Assembly: GCF_023148685.1 (NCBI RefSeq)
Contig: NZ_JAHXNL010000020.1
Span: forward strand, 1-64,000
Origin: Georgenia sp. EYE_87
Lineage (GTDB): Bacteria > Actinomycetota > Actinomycetes > Actinomycetales > Actinomycetaceae
DNA length: 64,000 nucleotides
Reading direction: 5' to 3'
The translations under genes were made by a program, and so were the position numbers. Below the pieces are notes generated by a model. That model saw nothing but the letters and a program-made list of their open reading frames with translations, was not told the origin of the DNA and searched no databases. Positions 53,035 to 61,727 of the stretch are shown piece by piece; positions within the stretch are counted from its first letter, which is position 1; each line of letters begins with the position of its first letter.

Positions 53035-53643
53035 TCAGGAGACGACGGTGCGGGCCATGTCCTGATGCCAGATGCCCGCGTCGAGGTAGCGCTCGCCCGT
53101 GACGATCTCGTAGCCGAGCCGCCGGTAGAACTCCATCGCCGACTCCTGCGCGGAGAGCACGACCCGGACCGCCAGGGTCGTGGCCCCGTCCGGCGGCGCG
53201 CCGTCGTCACGGGCGGTCGCACCGTCGCGCCGTGCGCCGTCGTCGCGGGCGGTCGCACCGTCGCGCGGCACGCCGTGCCCGGCGAGGGCGAGTGCCTCGA
53301 TGGCGATCACGAGGCGGGCCCCGACGCCCCGGCCGCGCGCGGCGGCACGGACGGCGAGCCGGCCGAGGTGGACCTCGCCCGGGTGGGCCGGGTCGCTGAG
53401 CAGGCGGCCGGTGCCGACCGCCTCGCCGCTGATGCGGTCGAGGGCCAGGACGTGGGTGGTGCTCTCCGCGGTGTCGAGCTCGTCGATCTCCTCCTCGAGC
53501 GGCACACGCTGCTCGTGGACGAACACCTCCGTGCGCACGTCCCAGGCGCGCTCGAGCTGGGCGCGCTCCGTCACGCGGACGATCGTCACGCCGTCGGCGT
53601 CGTCGACGACGTCCGAGCTCTCGTGGGCGCTCGCCGGGGTCAT
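53035..53643 (-). CDS. GNAT-family N-acetyltransferase with a repeat insertion
   Basis: A 202-residue acetyl-CoA-dependent acetyltransferase. Motif A is [18 protein letters not shown] near residue 95-112, and motif B follows near F-Y-R-R-L-G-Y. Between them is a run of about 35 residues built from [11 protein letters not shown] repeats (36-bp DNA period, 53190-53275), which is not part of the fold. Substrate unknown. ATG overlaps the rluD-type stop (ATGA). Confidence 0.85.
   Translation of the reverse strand: MTPASAHESSDVVDDADGVTIVRVTERAQLERAWDVRTEVFVHEQRVPLEEEIDELDTAESTTHVLALDRISGEAVGTGRLLSDPAHPGEVHLGRLAVRAAARGRGVGARLVIAIEALALAGHGVPRDGATARDDGARRDGATARDDGAPPDGATTLAVRVVLSAQESAMEFYRRLGYEIVTGERYLDAGIWHQDMARTVVS
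53190..53275. repeat. 36-bp in-frame tandem repeat inside the GNAT gene
   Basis: Units starting GCGCCGTCGTC at 53198 and 53234, with partial copies on both sides, encode 12-residue blocks. The period is a multiple of three, so copy-number change would keep the frame. Confidence 0.88.
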
Positions 53644-54572
53644 CGTGCTCCCTCCCGCATGGCCGCGAGGGCGTGGGCGAGGTCCTCGGGGTAGTCGCTG
53701 CTCACCTGCGTCCACCGGCCGGTCGCAGGGTGCTCGAACCCGAGCCGCACGGCGTGGAGCCACTGCCGGGTCAGGTTGAGCCGCTCGGCCAGGCGGGGGT
53801 CGGCCCCGTAGGTGATGTCCCCGACGCAGGGGTGGCGCACCGCGGCCATGTGCACGCGGATCTGGTGGGTGCGCCCGGTCTCCAGCTGGATCTCCAGGAG
53901 CGACGCGCCGGCCATCGCCTCGAGGGTCTCGTAGTGCGTCACCGACTCCTTGCCGCCGGCCACGACCGCCATCTTGTACGGGGCGGTGGGGTGTCGGCCG
54001 ACGGGGGCGTCGACCGTGCCGGTGGACGGGTCCGGGTGGCCCTGGACGAGGGCGTGGTAGACCTTCTCGACCGTGCGCTCCTTGAAGGCGCGCTTGAGGA
54101 CGCTGTACGCCAGCTCCGACTTGGCGACGACCATCAGCCCGGAGGTGCCCACGTCGAGCCGGTGCACGATGCCCTGCCGCTCGGCGGCCCCGGAGGTGGA
54201 GATCCGGTGGCCCGCGGCGGCCAGCGCCCCGACCACGGTGGGCCCGTCCCACCCCGGGGACGGGTGGGCGGCGACGCCGACCGGCTTGTCCACGACGACG
54301 ACGGCGTCGTCCTCGTAGACGAGACGCATCCCGGCGACGGCGACCGGCGCGGGCGCGGCGTGGGGGGCGACGTCGGGCAGTGTCACCTCGAGCCAGCCGC
54401 CGGCGACGAGCCGGTCGGACTTGCCGAGGGCGCGACCGTCCAGCGTGACGCCGCCGGCCGCGGCCAGCTCGGCCGCGCGCGTGCGGGAGAGGCCGAGCAG
54501 GCGTGCGAGGGCCGCGTCGACGCGTTCGCCGACCAGGCCGTCCGGCACGGGGAGGGAACGGACCTCAGGCAC
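53640..54572 (-). CDS. RluA/RluD-family pseudouridine synthase
   Basis: A 310-residue rRNA pseudouridine synthase. An N-terminal S4 domain (about residues 15-70, [17 protein letters not shown]) is followed by the catalytic motif [10 protein letters not shown] near residue 140 with its Asp nucleophile. [11 protein letters not shown] and [10 protein letters not shown] follow. The GTG start overlaps the lspA end by eight bases. lspA-rluD pairing is common in actinobacteria. Confidence 0.93.
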   Translation of the reverse strand: MPEVRSLPVPDGLVGERVDAALARLLGLSRTRAAELAAAGGVTLDGRALGKSDRLVAGGWLEVTLPDVAPHAAPAPVAVAGMRLVYEDDAVVVVDKPVGVAAHPSPGWDGPTVVGALAAAGHRISTSGAAERQGIVHRLDVGTSGLMVVAKSELAYSVLKRAFKERTVEKVYHALVQGHPDPSTGTVDAPVGRHPTAPYKMAVVAGGKESVTHYETLEAMAGASLLEIQLETGRTHQIRVHMAAVRHPCVGDITYGADPRLAERLNLTRQWLHAVRLGFEHPATGRWTQVSSDYPEDLAHALAAMREGAR

Positions 54573-55263
54573 GGGCGCCTCTCCTTCGCCGCTCGACGTC
54601 GACCGCGAGCGAGCCGTCGACCTCCCGGCCGCGCACGGCGAGGAGCGCGACGAGCGCCGCGGCCCCGACGATCGCGATGTCGGCGACGTTGCCGACGAAC
54701 CAGCCGTTGTAGCTGATGAAGTCCACGACGTGCCCGACCGCGAAGCCGGGGTCCCGGAAGAGCCGGTCGTAGAGGTTGCCGAGGCAGCCGCCGAGCAGCA
54801 TGCCCAGCGCGACCGCCCAGGCGGTGGAGCCCAGGCGCCGGGAGACCCGCAGCACCGCGACGGCCACGACGACCATGATGATCGTGAAGACCCAGGTCAT
54901 GCCGGTGGCGAACGAGAACGCCGCGCCCGGGTTGTACACGAGCTGCAGTCCCAGGACGTCACCCAGGAGCGGCACGAGCTCGCCGCGCACCAGGCGGGCC
55001 TCGGCGAGGTGCTTCGTGACCTGGTCGACCGCGACGATGGCGACCGTGAGGCCGAGGAGGAGGGTGATCAGCCGGCGGCGACGGCGCGCGGGCACGGCGG
55101 GTGCGCCGTCGTCCGGCGCGGTCGGGCCGGGGTCCGGGACGGGTGCGCCGTCGTGCGGGGCGGTCGGGCCGATCTCGGTCTCCTCCGCCAGCGCGGGCAC
55201 GTCGGCGCCGCGTTCGCGGGCGCGCTGCTGCGGCGTCTCGGGCTGGCTCTCCATCGGTGTCAT
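54565..55263 (-). CDS. lspA: lipoprotein signal peptidase (signal peptidase II)
   Basis: A 232-residue membrane aspartic protease that removes signal peptides from prolipoproteins. Four hydrophobic helices are present; the catalytic Asp residues lie in G-N-L-Y-D-R-L and N-V-A-D-I-A-I-V. An N-terminal extension of about 65 residues is Pro/Asp-rich with a repeated G-P-T-A-P-x-D-G-A-P block. A start at the second Met (55254) is also possible. It follows the wag31 terminator, so it begins a new unit. Confidence 0.94.
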   Translation of the reverse strand: MTPMESQPETPQQRARERGADVPALAEETEIGPTAPHDGAPVPDPGPTAPDDGAPAVPARRRRRLITLLLGLTVAIVAVDQVTKHLAEARLVRGELVPLLGDVLGLQLVYNPGAAFSFATGMTWVFTIIMVVVAVAVLRVSRRLGSTAWAVALGMLLGGCLGNLYDRLFRDPGFAVGHVVDFISYNGWFVGNVADIAIVGAAALVALLAVRGREVDGSLAVDVERRRRGARA

Positions 55264-55282
55264 CCTCGCACGTCCCGACGAC

Positions 55283-55322
55283 GACGGACGGCGACGGCCC
55301 GTCAGGGCCGTCGCCGTCCGTC
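55283..55322. terminator. strong terminator after wag31
   Basis: A perfect 18-bp inverted repeat (55283-55300 against 55305-55322, arms beginning GACGGACGGCGACGGCCC) with a GTCA loop lies 14 bases past the wag31 stop. It separates the division cluster from lspA-rluD. No T tract follows. Confidence 0.85.
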
Positions 55323-55336
55323 GGCGGTGCTGCGGG

Positions 55337-56026
55337 TCAGATGCCCTCGGCCTTGGGGGCGCCGGACTCGACGTTGGCGAGGAGAGACTCGAGGTAGCTC
55401 TTCAGGCGGGTGCGGTAGTCGCGCTCGAAGGTGCGCAGCTCGTCGATCTTGCGCTCCAGGAGCGAGCGCTCCTGCTCGAGCTGGGTGAGGGTCCGGTTGT
55501 GCTGGTCCTCGGCCTCCTTGATGATCCGCTGCCCCTCGGCCTGAGCCTCGGTGACGATCCGCTCGCCCTCCTCCTTGCCGTTGCGCACGTACTCGTCGTG
55601 CAGGCGCTGGGCGAGCGCGAGCATGCCGGTGGCGGACTCGGGCTCGTTGCCGCCGGCCTGCGCCGTCTGGACGGGTGCGGCTGCCTGCACGGGCGCGGCC
55701 TGGACCGGGGCCGGCTGGACGGGGGCGGCGGCCGGGACGGGCCTGGCGGCCCCCTGCTCGACGACCTCGGGCCCCGCCTCGGCGGGCGACTGCGTGTCGG
55801 CGGACGCCGGGCGCGCACCGTTGCCACCCTCGCGCGTCAGCTCGGCGATGCGCCTCTCGGCGGCGGCCAGCTTGGCCTTGAGCTCCTCGTTCTCACCCGT
55901 CACCACGCGCAGCGTGTTGACGACCTCGTCAAGGAAGTCGTCGACCTCGTCCTGGTCGTAACCCTCGCGGAACTTGGTCGGCTGGAACTTCTTGTTGAGG
56001 ACGTCGTCTGCTGTGAGCAGCGCCAT
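55337..56026 (-). CDS. wag31: DivIVA/Wag31 polar growth protein
   Basis: A 229-residue coiled-coil scaffold that marks the poles and directs cell-wall growth. The N-terminal lipid-binding region L-L-T-A-D-D-V-L-N-K-K-F and R-E-G-Y-D-Q-D-E-V-D-D-F-L is followed by a coiled coil, a Pro/Ala/Val/Gln-rich linker (about 75-125) and a long second coiled coil with R-L-H-D-E-Y-V. The ATG at 56026 has GAGGTGA upstream; a start 33 bases earlier is less likely. Confidence 0.94.
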   Translation of the reverse strand: MALLTADDVLNKKFQPTKFREGYDQDEVDDFLDEVVNTLRVVTGENEELKAKLAAAERRIAELTREGGNGARPASADTQSPAEAGPEVVEQGAARPVPAAAPVQPAPVQAAPVQAAAPVQTAQAGGNEPESATGMLALAQRLHDEYVRNGKEEGERIVTEAQAEGQRIIKEAEDQHNRTLTQLEQERSLLERKIDELRTFERDYRTRLKSYLESLLANVESGAPKAEGI

Positions 56027-56146
56027 GGTGGTCACCTCGGTGTCGTCTCGTTCGGTCATGAGCCCTGGTCCGGCCGCTCACTCGAGCAACCGTAGCGGAC
56101 CCCTGGCAAGCAGTGCCTGCTAGGGACATTAGCGGTCGATGTGGTG

Positions 56147-56446
56147 TCAGGAGAAACCTGCCGCCAGCGCACGGACCATCACGCGGAGCAGCTGCACCCC
56201 CAGGAAGAGCACCAGGAATCCCAGGTCGAGCTGCACCTGGCCGAGGCGCAGCGGGGGGATGAACCGGCGCAGGAACCGCATGGGCGGGTCGGTGAGCCCG
56301 TAGATCAGGTTCGCGAGCACGAGGACGATCCCCGAGGGGCGCCAGGTGCGTGCGAACACCTGGATCCAGTCGAGGACGAGCCTGATGATCAGGACCAGCA
56401 GGTAGAGCAGCAGCAGCAGGTCCAGCAGGCCGAAGAAGAGGGACAA
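56147..56446 (-). CDS. YggT-family membrane protein
   Basis: A 99-residue protein with two hydrophobic regions (about 2-28 and 70-95) and D-P-P-M-R-F-L-R-R-F-I-P-P between them, as expected for YggT. The role is unclear but it is regularly found between sepF and divIVA. The start appears to be TTG, five bases after the sepF stop; there is no better ATG. Confidence 0.88.
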   Translation of the reverse strand: MSLFFGLLDLLLLLYLLVLIIRLVLDWIQVFARTWRPSGIVLVLANLIYGLTDPPMRFLRRFIPPLRLGQVQLDLGFLVLFLGVQLLRVMVRALAAGFS

Positions 56447-56451
56447 AGGTG

Positions 56452-56952
56452 TCAGCCCTGGGAGAAGAAGCGCCCGGGGACGCGGTCGCCGTCGGACTTG
56501 TCGCTGTCCACCTCGACGGTCGCCGGGGAGAGAAGGAACACGCGGTTGGTCACGCGCTCGATCGCGCCGTGGAGCCCGAAGACCAGGCCGGCGGAGAAGT
56601 CCACCATGCGCTTGGCGTCCGCCTCGCTCATGCCGGTGAGGTTCATGATCACCGGGGTGCCCTCACGGAACGCCTCGCCGATGACCCGGGCCTCGTTGTA
56701 GCTCACGGGGTGCACCGTGACGATCCGGCGGAGGTCCTCGGTCACGACGGGCTCCTCGATGTGCAGGGCGGCGGCGCGGGAGATGGGCGTCACCTCGGCG
56801 CGGTGCTCGGACCGCTCTCGGTCACGGTCACGGTCGCGGTCCGGCTCCGGGGCGTCGTCGTAGGACTCCGCCTCGGGGGTGTCCTCGTAGAGCTCGTCCT
56901 CCGGCTCCGCCAGGGACAGGTACTCCATCATCTTGCGCATCGTTCCGGCCAT
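56452..56952 (-). CDS. sepF: cell division protein SepF
   Basis: A 166-residue FtsZ-anchoring protein. The N-terminal membrane-binding helix is [12 protein letters not shown]. An acidic linker includes a D-R-D-R-D-R run, and the core has [33 protein letters not shown] lies before the ATG. yggS, usually between pgeF and sepF, is missing; the gap of 113 bases holds no gene. Confidence 0.95.
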   Translation of the reverse strand: MAGTMRKMMEYLSLAEPEDELYEDTPEAESYDDAPEPDRDRDRDRERSEHRAEVTPISRAAALHIEEPVVTEDLRRIVTVHPVSYNEARVIGEAFREGTPVIMNLTGMSEADAKRMVDFSAGLVFGLHGAIERVTNRVFLLSPATVEVDSDKSDGDRVPGRFFSQG

Positions 56953-57065
56953 CGCTGCTCCTCGTGAGTCTTTCCCCGGCCGCGTATCGGGCGACCTGCT
57001 GCTTCCCCCGACGCTAGACCAGTGCGAGGAACCCTGGCATCACGTCCGGCGGCGTGTCGTTCGCC

Positions 57066-57857
57066 TCAGCGCGCCGCGCCCGCCGGACCGACCACGCCGG
57101 CGAACCGTCCGGTCGCCGCCCTCCCCGCCCGGCCCGCGCGGCGGTACGAGTAGAACCGCTCGTCCTCCATGGTGCACGCCCGGAGCGTGGTCACGGAAGA
57201 GACGCCCAACCCCGACAGCTGGCGGCGCACCCCGGCGACGAGGTCGAGGGCCGGGGTGCCCCAGGACGTGGTGGAGGCCGTCCCGGGGACGGTCTCCGCC
57301 ACCTCGTCGCGCAGGGCCGCCGGGACCTCGTAGCAGCGCCCGCAGATGCTCGGCCCGACCGCGGCGTGGAGGTTCTCCGCCGATGCGCCGAGGTCGACCA
57401 TCCGGTCGACCGCTGCGGCCAGGACGCCGCGCACGAGTCCCTGCCGGCCGACGTGCGCAGCCGCGACGACGGACCCGGCCGCGTCCGCGAGGAGCACCGG
57501 GACGCAGTCGGCGACCATCACGGCGAGCGCCGACCGGGCGTCGGCACGCGCGACGAGGGCGTCACACTCCCCCTGGCTCGACCCGGACACCGCGGTGACC
57601 TCGAGCACGGCGCTGCCGTGCACCTGGTCCATCCAGGCCACGGGCGCCCCGACGGCGGCCTCCAGCCGGTCCCGGTTGGCCAGGACGGCGTCGGGGTCGT
57701 CCCCGACGTGGAGACCGAGGTTGAGCCCGCCGGCCCCGTCCGGACCGCCCCAGGCACCGCCGGACACGCCACCGGCGCGCGTGGTGAAGGCACCACGCGC
57801 GCCGGGGCCGACGTCGGCCGGGAGGAGCGGGACCGCGCTGGCGGCCGCGCCGGTCAC
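57066..57857 (-). CDS. pgeF: PgeF/YfiH-type peptidoglycan editing factor (multicopper polyphenol oxidase family)
   Basis: A 263-residue Cu-oxidase_4 protein. Homologues are described as purine nucleoside phosphorylases or peptidoglycan editing factors. It has T-T-R-A-G-G-V-S near the start, the metal-site blocks Q-V-H-G, A-D-C-V-P-V-L-L and A-A-A-H-V-G-R-Q-G, then G-P-S-I-C-G-R-C-Y-E-V. GTG start, 10 bases after the ftsZ stop. Confidence 0.9.
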   Translation of the reverse strand: MTGAAASAVPLLPADVGPGARGAFTTRAGGVSGGAWGGPDGAGGLNLGLHVGDDPDAVLANRDRLEAAVGAPVAWMDQVHGSAVLEVTAVSGSSQGECDALVARADARSALAVMVADCVPVLLADAAGSVVAAAHVGRQGLVRGVLAAAVDRMVDLGASAENLHAAVGPSICGRCYEVPAALRDEVAETVPGTASTTSWGTPALDLVAGVRRQLSGLGVSSVTTLRACTMEDERFYSYRRAGRAGRAATGRFAGVVGPAGAAR

Positions 57858-57867
57858 GGCCGCCCGC

Positions 57868-59160
57868 TCACTTCAGGAAGTCGGGGATGTCCAGGTCCTC
57901 GTCCCGCCGCCGCGCGGGCTCCTCGTCGAAGACCCGCGGCACCTCGAAGGAGCGCTGCGGGCGCGGCTGGCCGTCCTCGCCGATGAAGGCGGGGACGGAG
58001 GCCGTCACCGGCGCCGGCTCGTGGACCGGGACGGCGGCGGGGCTCGGCGCCGAGGCCGGGACGGCGCCCGGAGTGGGCAGCGCGGCCCGGTGCGCACCGG
58101 GCTCCGCCTCGGCCGGGACGGCGGGAGCGGGAGCCGGGGCCGGCTCGGCCGGCCGCGGGGCGACCTGCCCGACCGGCCGGCCGGCGAGCTTGTTCGTCGA
58201 GCCGGACGGCCCGGTCCCCTCGTCGAAGCCGGCGGCGATGACGGTGACGCGCACCTCGTCGCCGAGGGCGTCGTCGATGACGGCACCGAAGATGATGTTC
58301 GCCTCGGGGTGCGCCGCCTCCTGGACCAGCCTGGCCGCCTCGTGGATCTCGAACAGACCGAGGTCGGAGCCGCCCTGGATGGAGAGCAGGACGCCGTGCG
58401 CGCCGTCGATGCTGGCCTCCAGCAGCGGCGAGGAGATCGCGAGCTCGGAGGCCTGGACGGCACGGTCCTCGCCGCGGGCGGAGCCGATCCCCATCAGCGC
58501 GCTGCCCGCACCCTGCATGACCGACTTGACGTCGGCGAAGTCGAGGTTGATCAGGCCCGGGGTGGTGATGAGGTCCGTGATGCCCTGGACACCGGAGAGC
58601 AGGACCTGGTCGGCAGACTTGAACGCGTCCAGGACGGAGACGCCACGGTCGGAGATGGAGAGCAGCCGGTCGTTCGGGATGACGATGAGGGTGTCGACCT
58701 CGGCCCGGAGCGCCTCGATGCCGGACTCGGCCTGCACGCCGCGCCGGCGTCCCTCGAAGGTGAAGGGGCGCGTGACGACGCCGATCGTCAGCGCGCCGAG
58801 CGAGCGCGCGATCCGGGCGACGACGGGCGCGCCGCCGGTGCCGGTGCCGCCGCCCTCGCCCGCGGTGACGAAGACCATGTCGGCCCCGCGCAGGACCTCC
58901 TCGATCTCCTCCGCGTGGTCCTCCGCGGCCTTCTTGCCCACCTCGGGGTCGGCGCCCGCGCCCAGCCCGCGAGTGAGCTCGCGGCCGACGTCGAGCTTGA
59001 CGTCCGCGTCGCTCATCAGCAGCGCCTGTGCGTCGGTGTTGACGGCGATGAACTCGACGCCCTTCAAACCGACCTCGATCATGCGGTTGACAGCATTTAC
59101 GCCGCCACCGCCGATTCCCACCACCTTGATCACTGCCAGGTAGTTCTGCGGTGCCGCCAC
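57868..59160 (-). CDS. ftsZ: cell division GTPase FtsZ
   Basis: A 430-residue tubulin homologue that forms the division ring. [11 protein letters not shown] is near residues 16-26, the tubulin signature G-E-G-G-G-T-G-T-G near 104, and the synergy loop N-L-D-F-A-D-V-K. A long Pro/Ala-rich linker follows from about 318. The C-terminal peptide D-L-D-I-P-D-F-L-K should bind SepF. GTG at 59160 has GAGAGGGAC upstream and gives the usual N-terminus; a start 33 bases earlier is unlikely. Confidence 0.97.
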   Translation of the reverse strand: MAAPQNYLAVIKVVGIGGGGVNAVNRMIEVGLKGVEFIAVNTDAQALLMSDADVKLDVGRELTRGLGAGADPEVGKKAAEDHAEEIEEVLRGADMVFVTAGEGGGTGTGGAPVVARIARSLGALTIGVVTRPFTFEGRRRGVQAESGIEALRAEVDTLIVIPNDRLLSISDRGVSVLDAFKSADQVLLSGVQGITDLITTPGLINLDFADVKSVMQGAGSALMGIGSARGEDRAVQASELAISSPLLEASIDGAHGVLLSIQGGSDLGLFEIHEAARLVQEAAHPEANIIFGAVIDDALGDEVRVTVIAAGFDEGTGPSGSTNKLAGRPVGQVAPRPAEPAPAPAPAVPAEAEPGAHRAALPTPGAVPASAPSPAAVPVHEPAPVTASVPAFIGEDGQPRPQRSFEVPRVFDEEPARRRDEDLDIPDFLK

Positions 59161-59240
59161 GTCGGTCCCTCTCGTCGTCCTTGCGGAGCCCAACCCTCAA
59201 CCTCTACTTCAGGGTTAGACTTATGTCATTTTCTGCCACC
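59161..59240 (-). promoter_or_regulatory. ftsZ upstream region with a palindromic element
   Basis: AACCCT (59192-59197) and AGGGTT (59211-59216) form an inverted repeat around a 13-base spacer. On the minus strand this lies about 32 bases before ftsZ, next to an AT-rich stretch (59217-59235) that may hold a promoter. This could be an operator or a leader hairpin. No regulator is assigned. Confidence 0.45.
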
Positions 59241-59289
59241 CGTGACGCTAGGTCCCCGGGGTGGCCGGGGCAACGACCGGTGGAGGTGT

Positions 59290-59334
59290 GTCGCGCGTGT
59301 CGGAGTCGCGCGTGTCGGTGTCGCGGGTGTCGGT
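59290..59334. repeat. 15-bp tandem repeat at the ftsQ 3' end
   Basis: Three units of GTCGCGCGTGTCGG plus one variable base start at 59290, 59305 and 59320. They end four bases before the ftsQ stop codon at 59338. Confidence 0.9.
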
Positions 59335-59337
59335 GTC

Positions 59338-60324
59338 TCACGCGCTCGTCGTGGGCGACCGGGGCACGCTGACGTCGTAGACGCCCGCCGGCTGCTGGCG
59401 CAGCACCGAGAGCACCTCGACCTTCAGCTGGCTCTCCCCCGCGTCGCCCCAGCGCACGGTCGCGCCGTCGGCGAGCGTGAGGGTGACGTGCTCCGCCGAG
59501 GTGGCACCCGCCTTCGCCACCTGCCCCAGCAGGTCCGGCGGGAGTGCGCCGAGCACGCTGAGCACCGCCTCGAGGGCGGGCGCCGTCTCGGCCGACGTCG
59601 ACAGCGGGACTGTCACCTCCGGCAGGTCCGCGGGGACCTCCGGGACGGTGGTCACCTGCACGCCGTCGTCGTCGAGCAGCACCCAGCCGCCGCCCTCGAC
59701 CGGCGCCGCCGCGACCGGCTCGCGCGGCACGACCGTGACGGTGACCCCGTGCGGCCAGGACCGTGCCACCTGCACCTGCTCGACGGCGGGGAGCGTGGCG
59801 ACGCGCTCGGCGACGGCGGAGGTGTCCACGCGCAGCAGCGGCGTGCCGATCTCGGGCTCGACGGCGGCGCGGACCTGGGCCGCGTCCACCTCGCCCCCGA
59901 CGCCGGCGAGCTCGATGCTGTCCGCCCGCAGCGCCAGCAGCGGGGAGAGGAGCAGCACCCACGCCAAGCCGCCGAGCAGGGCGAGCACCGCAAGGGCCAC
60001 GCCGGTGCGGTGCAGGAGCAGCCGCCGGTCGGCCGCCGCCTTCTCGGCGAGGCGCGCGGCCAGGCCGGTGCTCACGGCGCCGGTCGCGGCGCCGCGCGGG
60101 CGGTCGGGAAGGACCGGGGCGACGGCGGGGACGGACGGGCGACGCTCGAGCGCGTCACCCGGCCTGCCGACCCGGTCGCCCTTCGGGGCGGCGGGCGCAC
60201 GTCCACCCCTCTTCCCTCGTGCGGGAGCGGCGTCCGGCCGACCGGCCGGAGGGCGCCCGCGGTCGGGCGCAGCGGGCTCGGGCTCGGGTCGGCGAGGCTG
60301 TCGGGGTGCGGCCGGCGGCCTCAT
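59338..60324 (-). CDS. ftsQ: cell division protein FtsQ
   Basis: A 328-residue bitopic divisome protein. A long Pro/Ala/Arg-rich cytoplasmic N-terminus (about 1-105) precedes one membrane helix near 106-130. The extracellular POTRA domain is L-R-A-D-S-I-E-L-A-G-V, and the FtsQ domain has P-A-V-E-Q-V-Q-V-A-R-S-W-P. ATG overlaps the murC stop (ATGA). Confidence 0.92.
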   Translation of the reverse strand: MRPPAAPRQPRRPEPEPAAPDRGRPPAGRPDAAPARGKRGGRAPAAPKGDRVGRPGDALERRPSVPAVAPVLPDRPRGAATGAVSTGLAARLAEKAAADRRLLLHRTGVALAVLALLGGLAWVLLLSPLLALRADSIELAGVGGEVDAAQVRAAVEPEIGTPLLRVDTSAVAERVATLPAVEQVQVARSWPHGVTVTVVPREPVAAAPVEGGGWVLLDDDGVQVTTVPEVPADLPEVTVPLSTSAETAPALEAVLSVLGALPPDLLGQVAKAGATSAEHVTLTLADGATVRWGDAGESQLKVEVLSVLRQQPAGVYDVSVPRSPTTSA

Positions 60325-61727
60325 GCCCGCTCCCCGAGCCGGTCGAGGATCACCGGTCCCAGCTCTGTGACGTCGCCGGCGCCGACGGTCAGGACGAGGT
60401 CTCCCGGGCGGGCGAGGTCCGCGACGGCGGAGGCCGCCTCGATGCGGTCGGCCACGTAGCGCCCGCGGGCGCCGTGGCGGGACATCGCGGCCGTGATGAG
60501 GCCGCCGTCCACGCCGGGGACCGGGTCCTCACGCGCGGCGTAGACGTCGGTGACGACCACCTCGTCGGCGGCGGCCAGCGCGGTGGCGAACTCCTCGGCG
60601 AAGGTGCGCGTGCGGGAGTACAGGTGCGGCTGGAAGAGGACGAGGACGCGCCCCTCCCCCGCCGCCAGGCGGGCGGTACCGAGGGTGGCGGCGACCTCGG
60701 TCGGGTGGTGGGCGTAGTCGTCGACCACCCGCACGCCGCCGGCCTCGCCGCGGTCCTCGAACCGGCGGCCGGTGCCGGTGAACGCGCCCAGGGCGGCCGC
60801 CATGTCCTCCGGGCCGACGCCGAGCTCGAGCCCGGCGCACCAGGCGCCGGCCGCGTTGAGGAGCATGTGCGCGCCGCCGACGCGCAGGGCCAGCTCGACC
60901 TCGACGACGGCGTCGTCGCTGCCGGCGAGGGACAGTCGCGCGGCCGAGCCGCGCCCCGTCATCCGGTCCGCGGCCGCCAGACGGGCGTGGGCCTCGACGC
61001 CCTCGGGCGCCTCGCCGCGCCCGTAGGTCACGACCCTGGTCCCGCGGGCCACGGCGTGGCGGACCAGGGCGAGCGCCCCGGCGTCGTCCGCGCACGCGAC
61101 CAGCAGCCCGCCGGGCGCGATGCGGTCGGCGAACTGCTCGAACGAGCGCCGGAAGGCAGCCTCGCTGCCGTGGTGGTCGAGGTGGTCGGGCTCGACGTTG
61201 GTCACCAGCGCGACGCGCGGCGTGTAGTTGAGGAAGGAGCCGTCGGACTCGTCGGCCTCCGCGACGAAGGCGCGCCCGGCGCCCAGGTGCGCGCCTGTGC
61301 CCAGCGCCAACACGGTGCCCCCGATGGCGTAGGACGGGTCCTCGCCGGCCGCACGGAGCGCGACCGCGAGCATGGCCGAGGTCGACGTCTTGCCATGCGC
61401 CCCGGCCACGGCGACGAAGTCGAGACCCTCGGCCGCCTGCGCGAGCGCCTGCGAACGGTGCAGCACCTCCAGGCCCCGCTCCCGCGCGGCCACCAGCTCG
61501 GGGTTGTCCGGGCGCACCGCGGTGGAGACCACCAGGGAGCCCGACTCCGGGACGTGCGCCGCGTCGTGGCCGACGTAGGTGCGGACCCCGGCCGCGCGCA
61601 GGCGGCCCAGGGTCGCGGAGTCGCGCTGGTCCGAGCCGGATACCTCGTGGCCGCGGGCCGCGAGGAGCTCGGCGACGGCGGACATGCCGGCCCCGCCGAC
61701 GCCGACCAGATGGAAGCGGTCAGCCAT
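60321..61727 (-). CDS. murC: UDP-N-acetylmuramate-L-alanine ligase
   Basis: A 468-residue Mur ligase adding the first L-Ala of the peptidoglycan stem. H-L-V-G-V-G-G-A-G-M-S near the N-terminus binds UDP. The ATP loop A-G-A-H-G-K-T-S-T is near residue 108, E-A-D-E-S-D-G-S-F-L and N-V-E-P-D-H-L-D-H-H follow, and D-D-Y-A-H-H-P-T-E-V lies in the C-domain. The ATG overlaps the murG end by eight bases. Confidence 0.96.
   Translation of the reverse strand: MADRFHLVGVGGAGMSAVAELLAARGHEVSGSDQRDSATLGRLRAAGVRTYVGHDAAHVPESGSLVVSTAVRPDNPELVAARERGLEVLHRSQALAQAAEGLDFVAVAGAHGKTSTSAMLAVALRAAGEDPSYAIGGTVLALGTGAHLGAGRAFVAEADESDGSFLNYTPRVALVTNVEPDHLDHHGSEAAFRRSFEQFADRIAPGGLLVACADDAGALALVRHAVARGTRVVTYGRGEAPEGVEAHARLAAADRMTGRGSAARLSLAGSDDAVVEVELALRVGGAHMLLNAAGAWCAGLELGVGPEDMAAALGAFTGTGRRFEDRGEAGGVRVVDDYAHHPTEVAATLGTARLAAGEGRVLVLFQPHLYSRTRTFAEEFATALAAADEVVVTDVYAAREDPVPGVDGGLITAAMSRHGARGRYVADRIEAASAVADLARPGDLVLTVGAGDVTELGPVILDRLGERA

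Noticed and set aside
48960-53102. 1380-codon plus-strand frame
   Set aside because: Antisense to the whole of dnaE. A complete replicative polymerase on the other strand explains the region.
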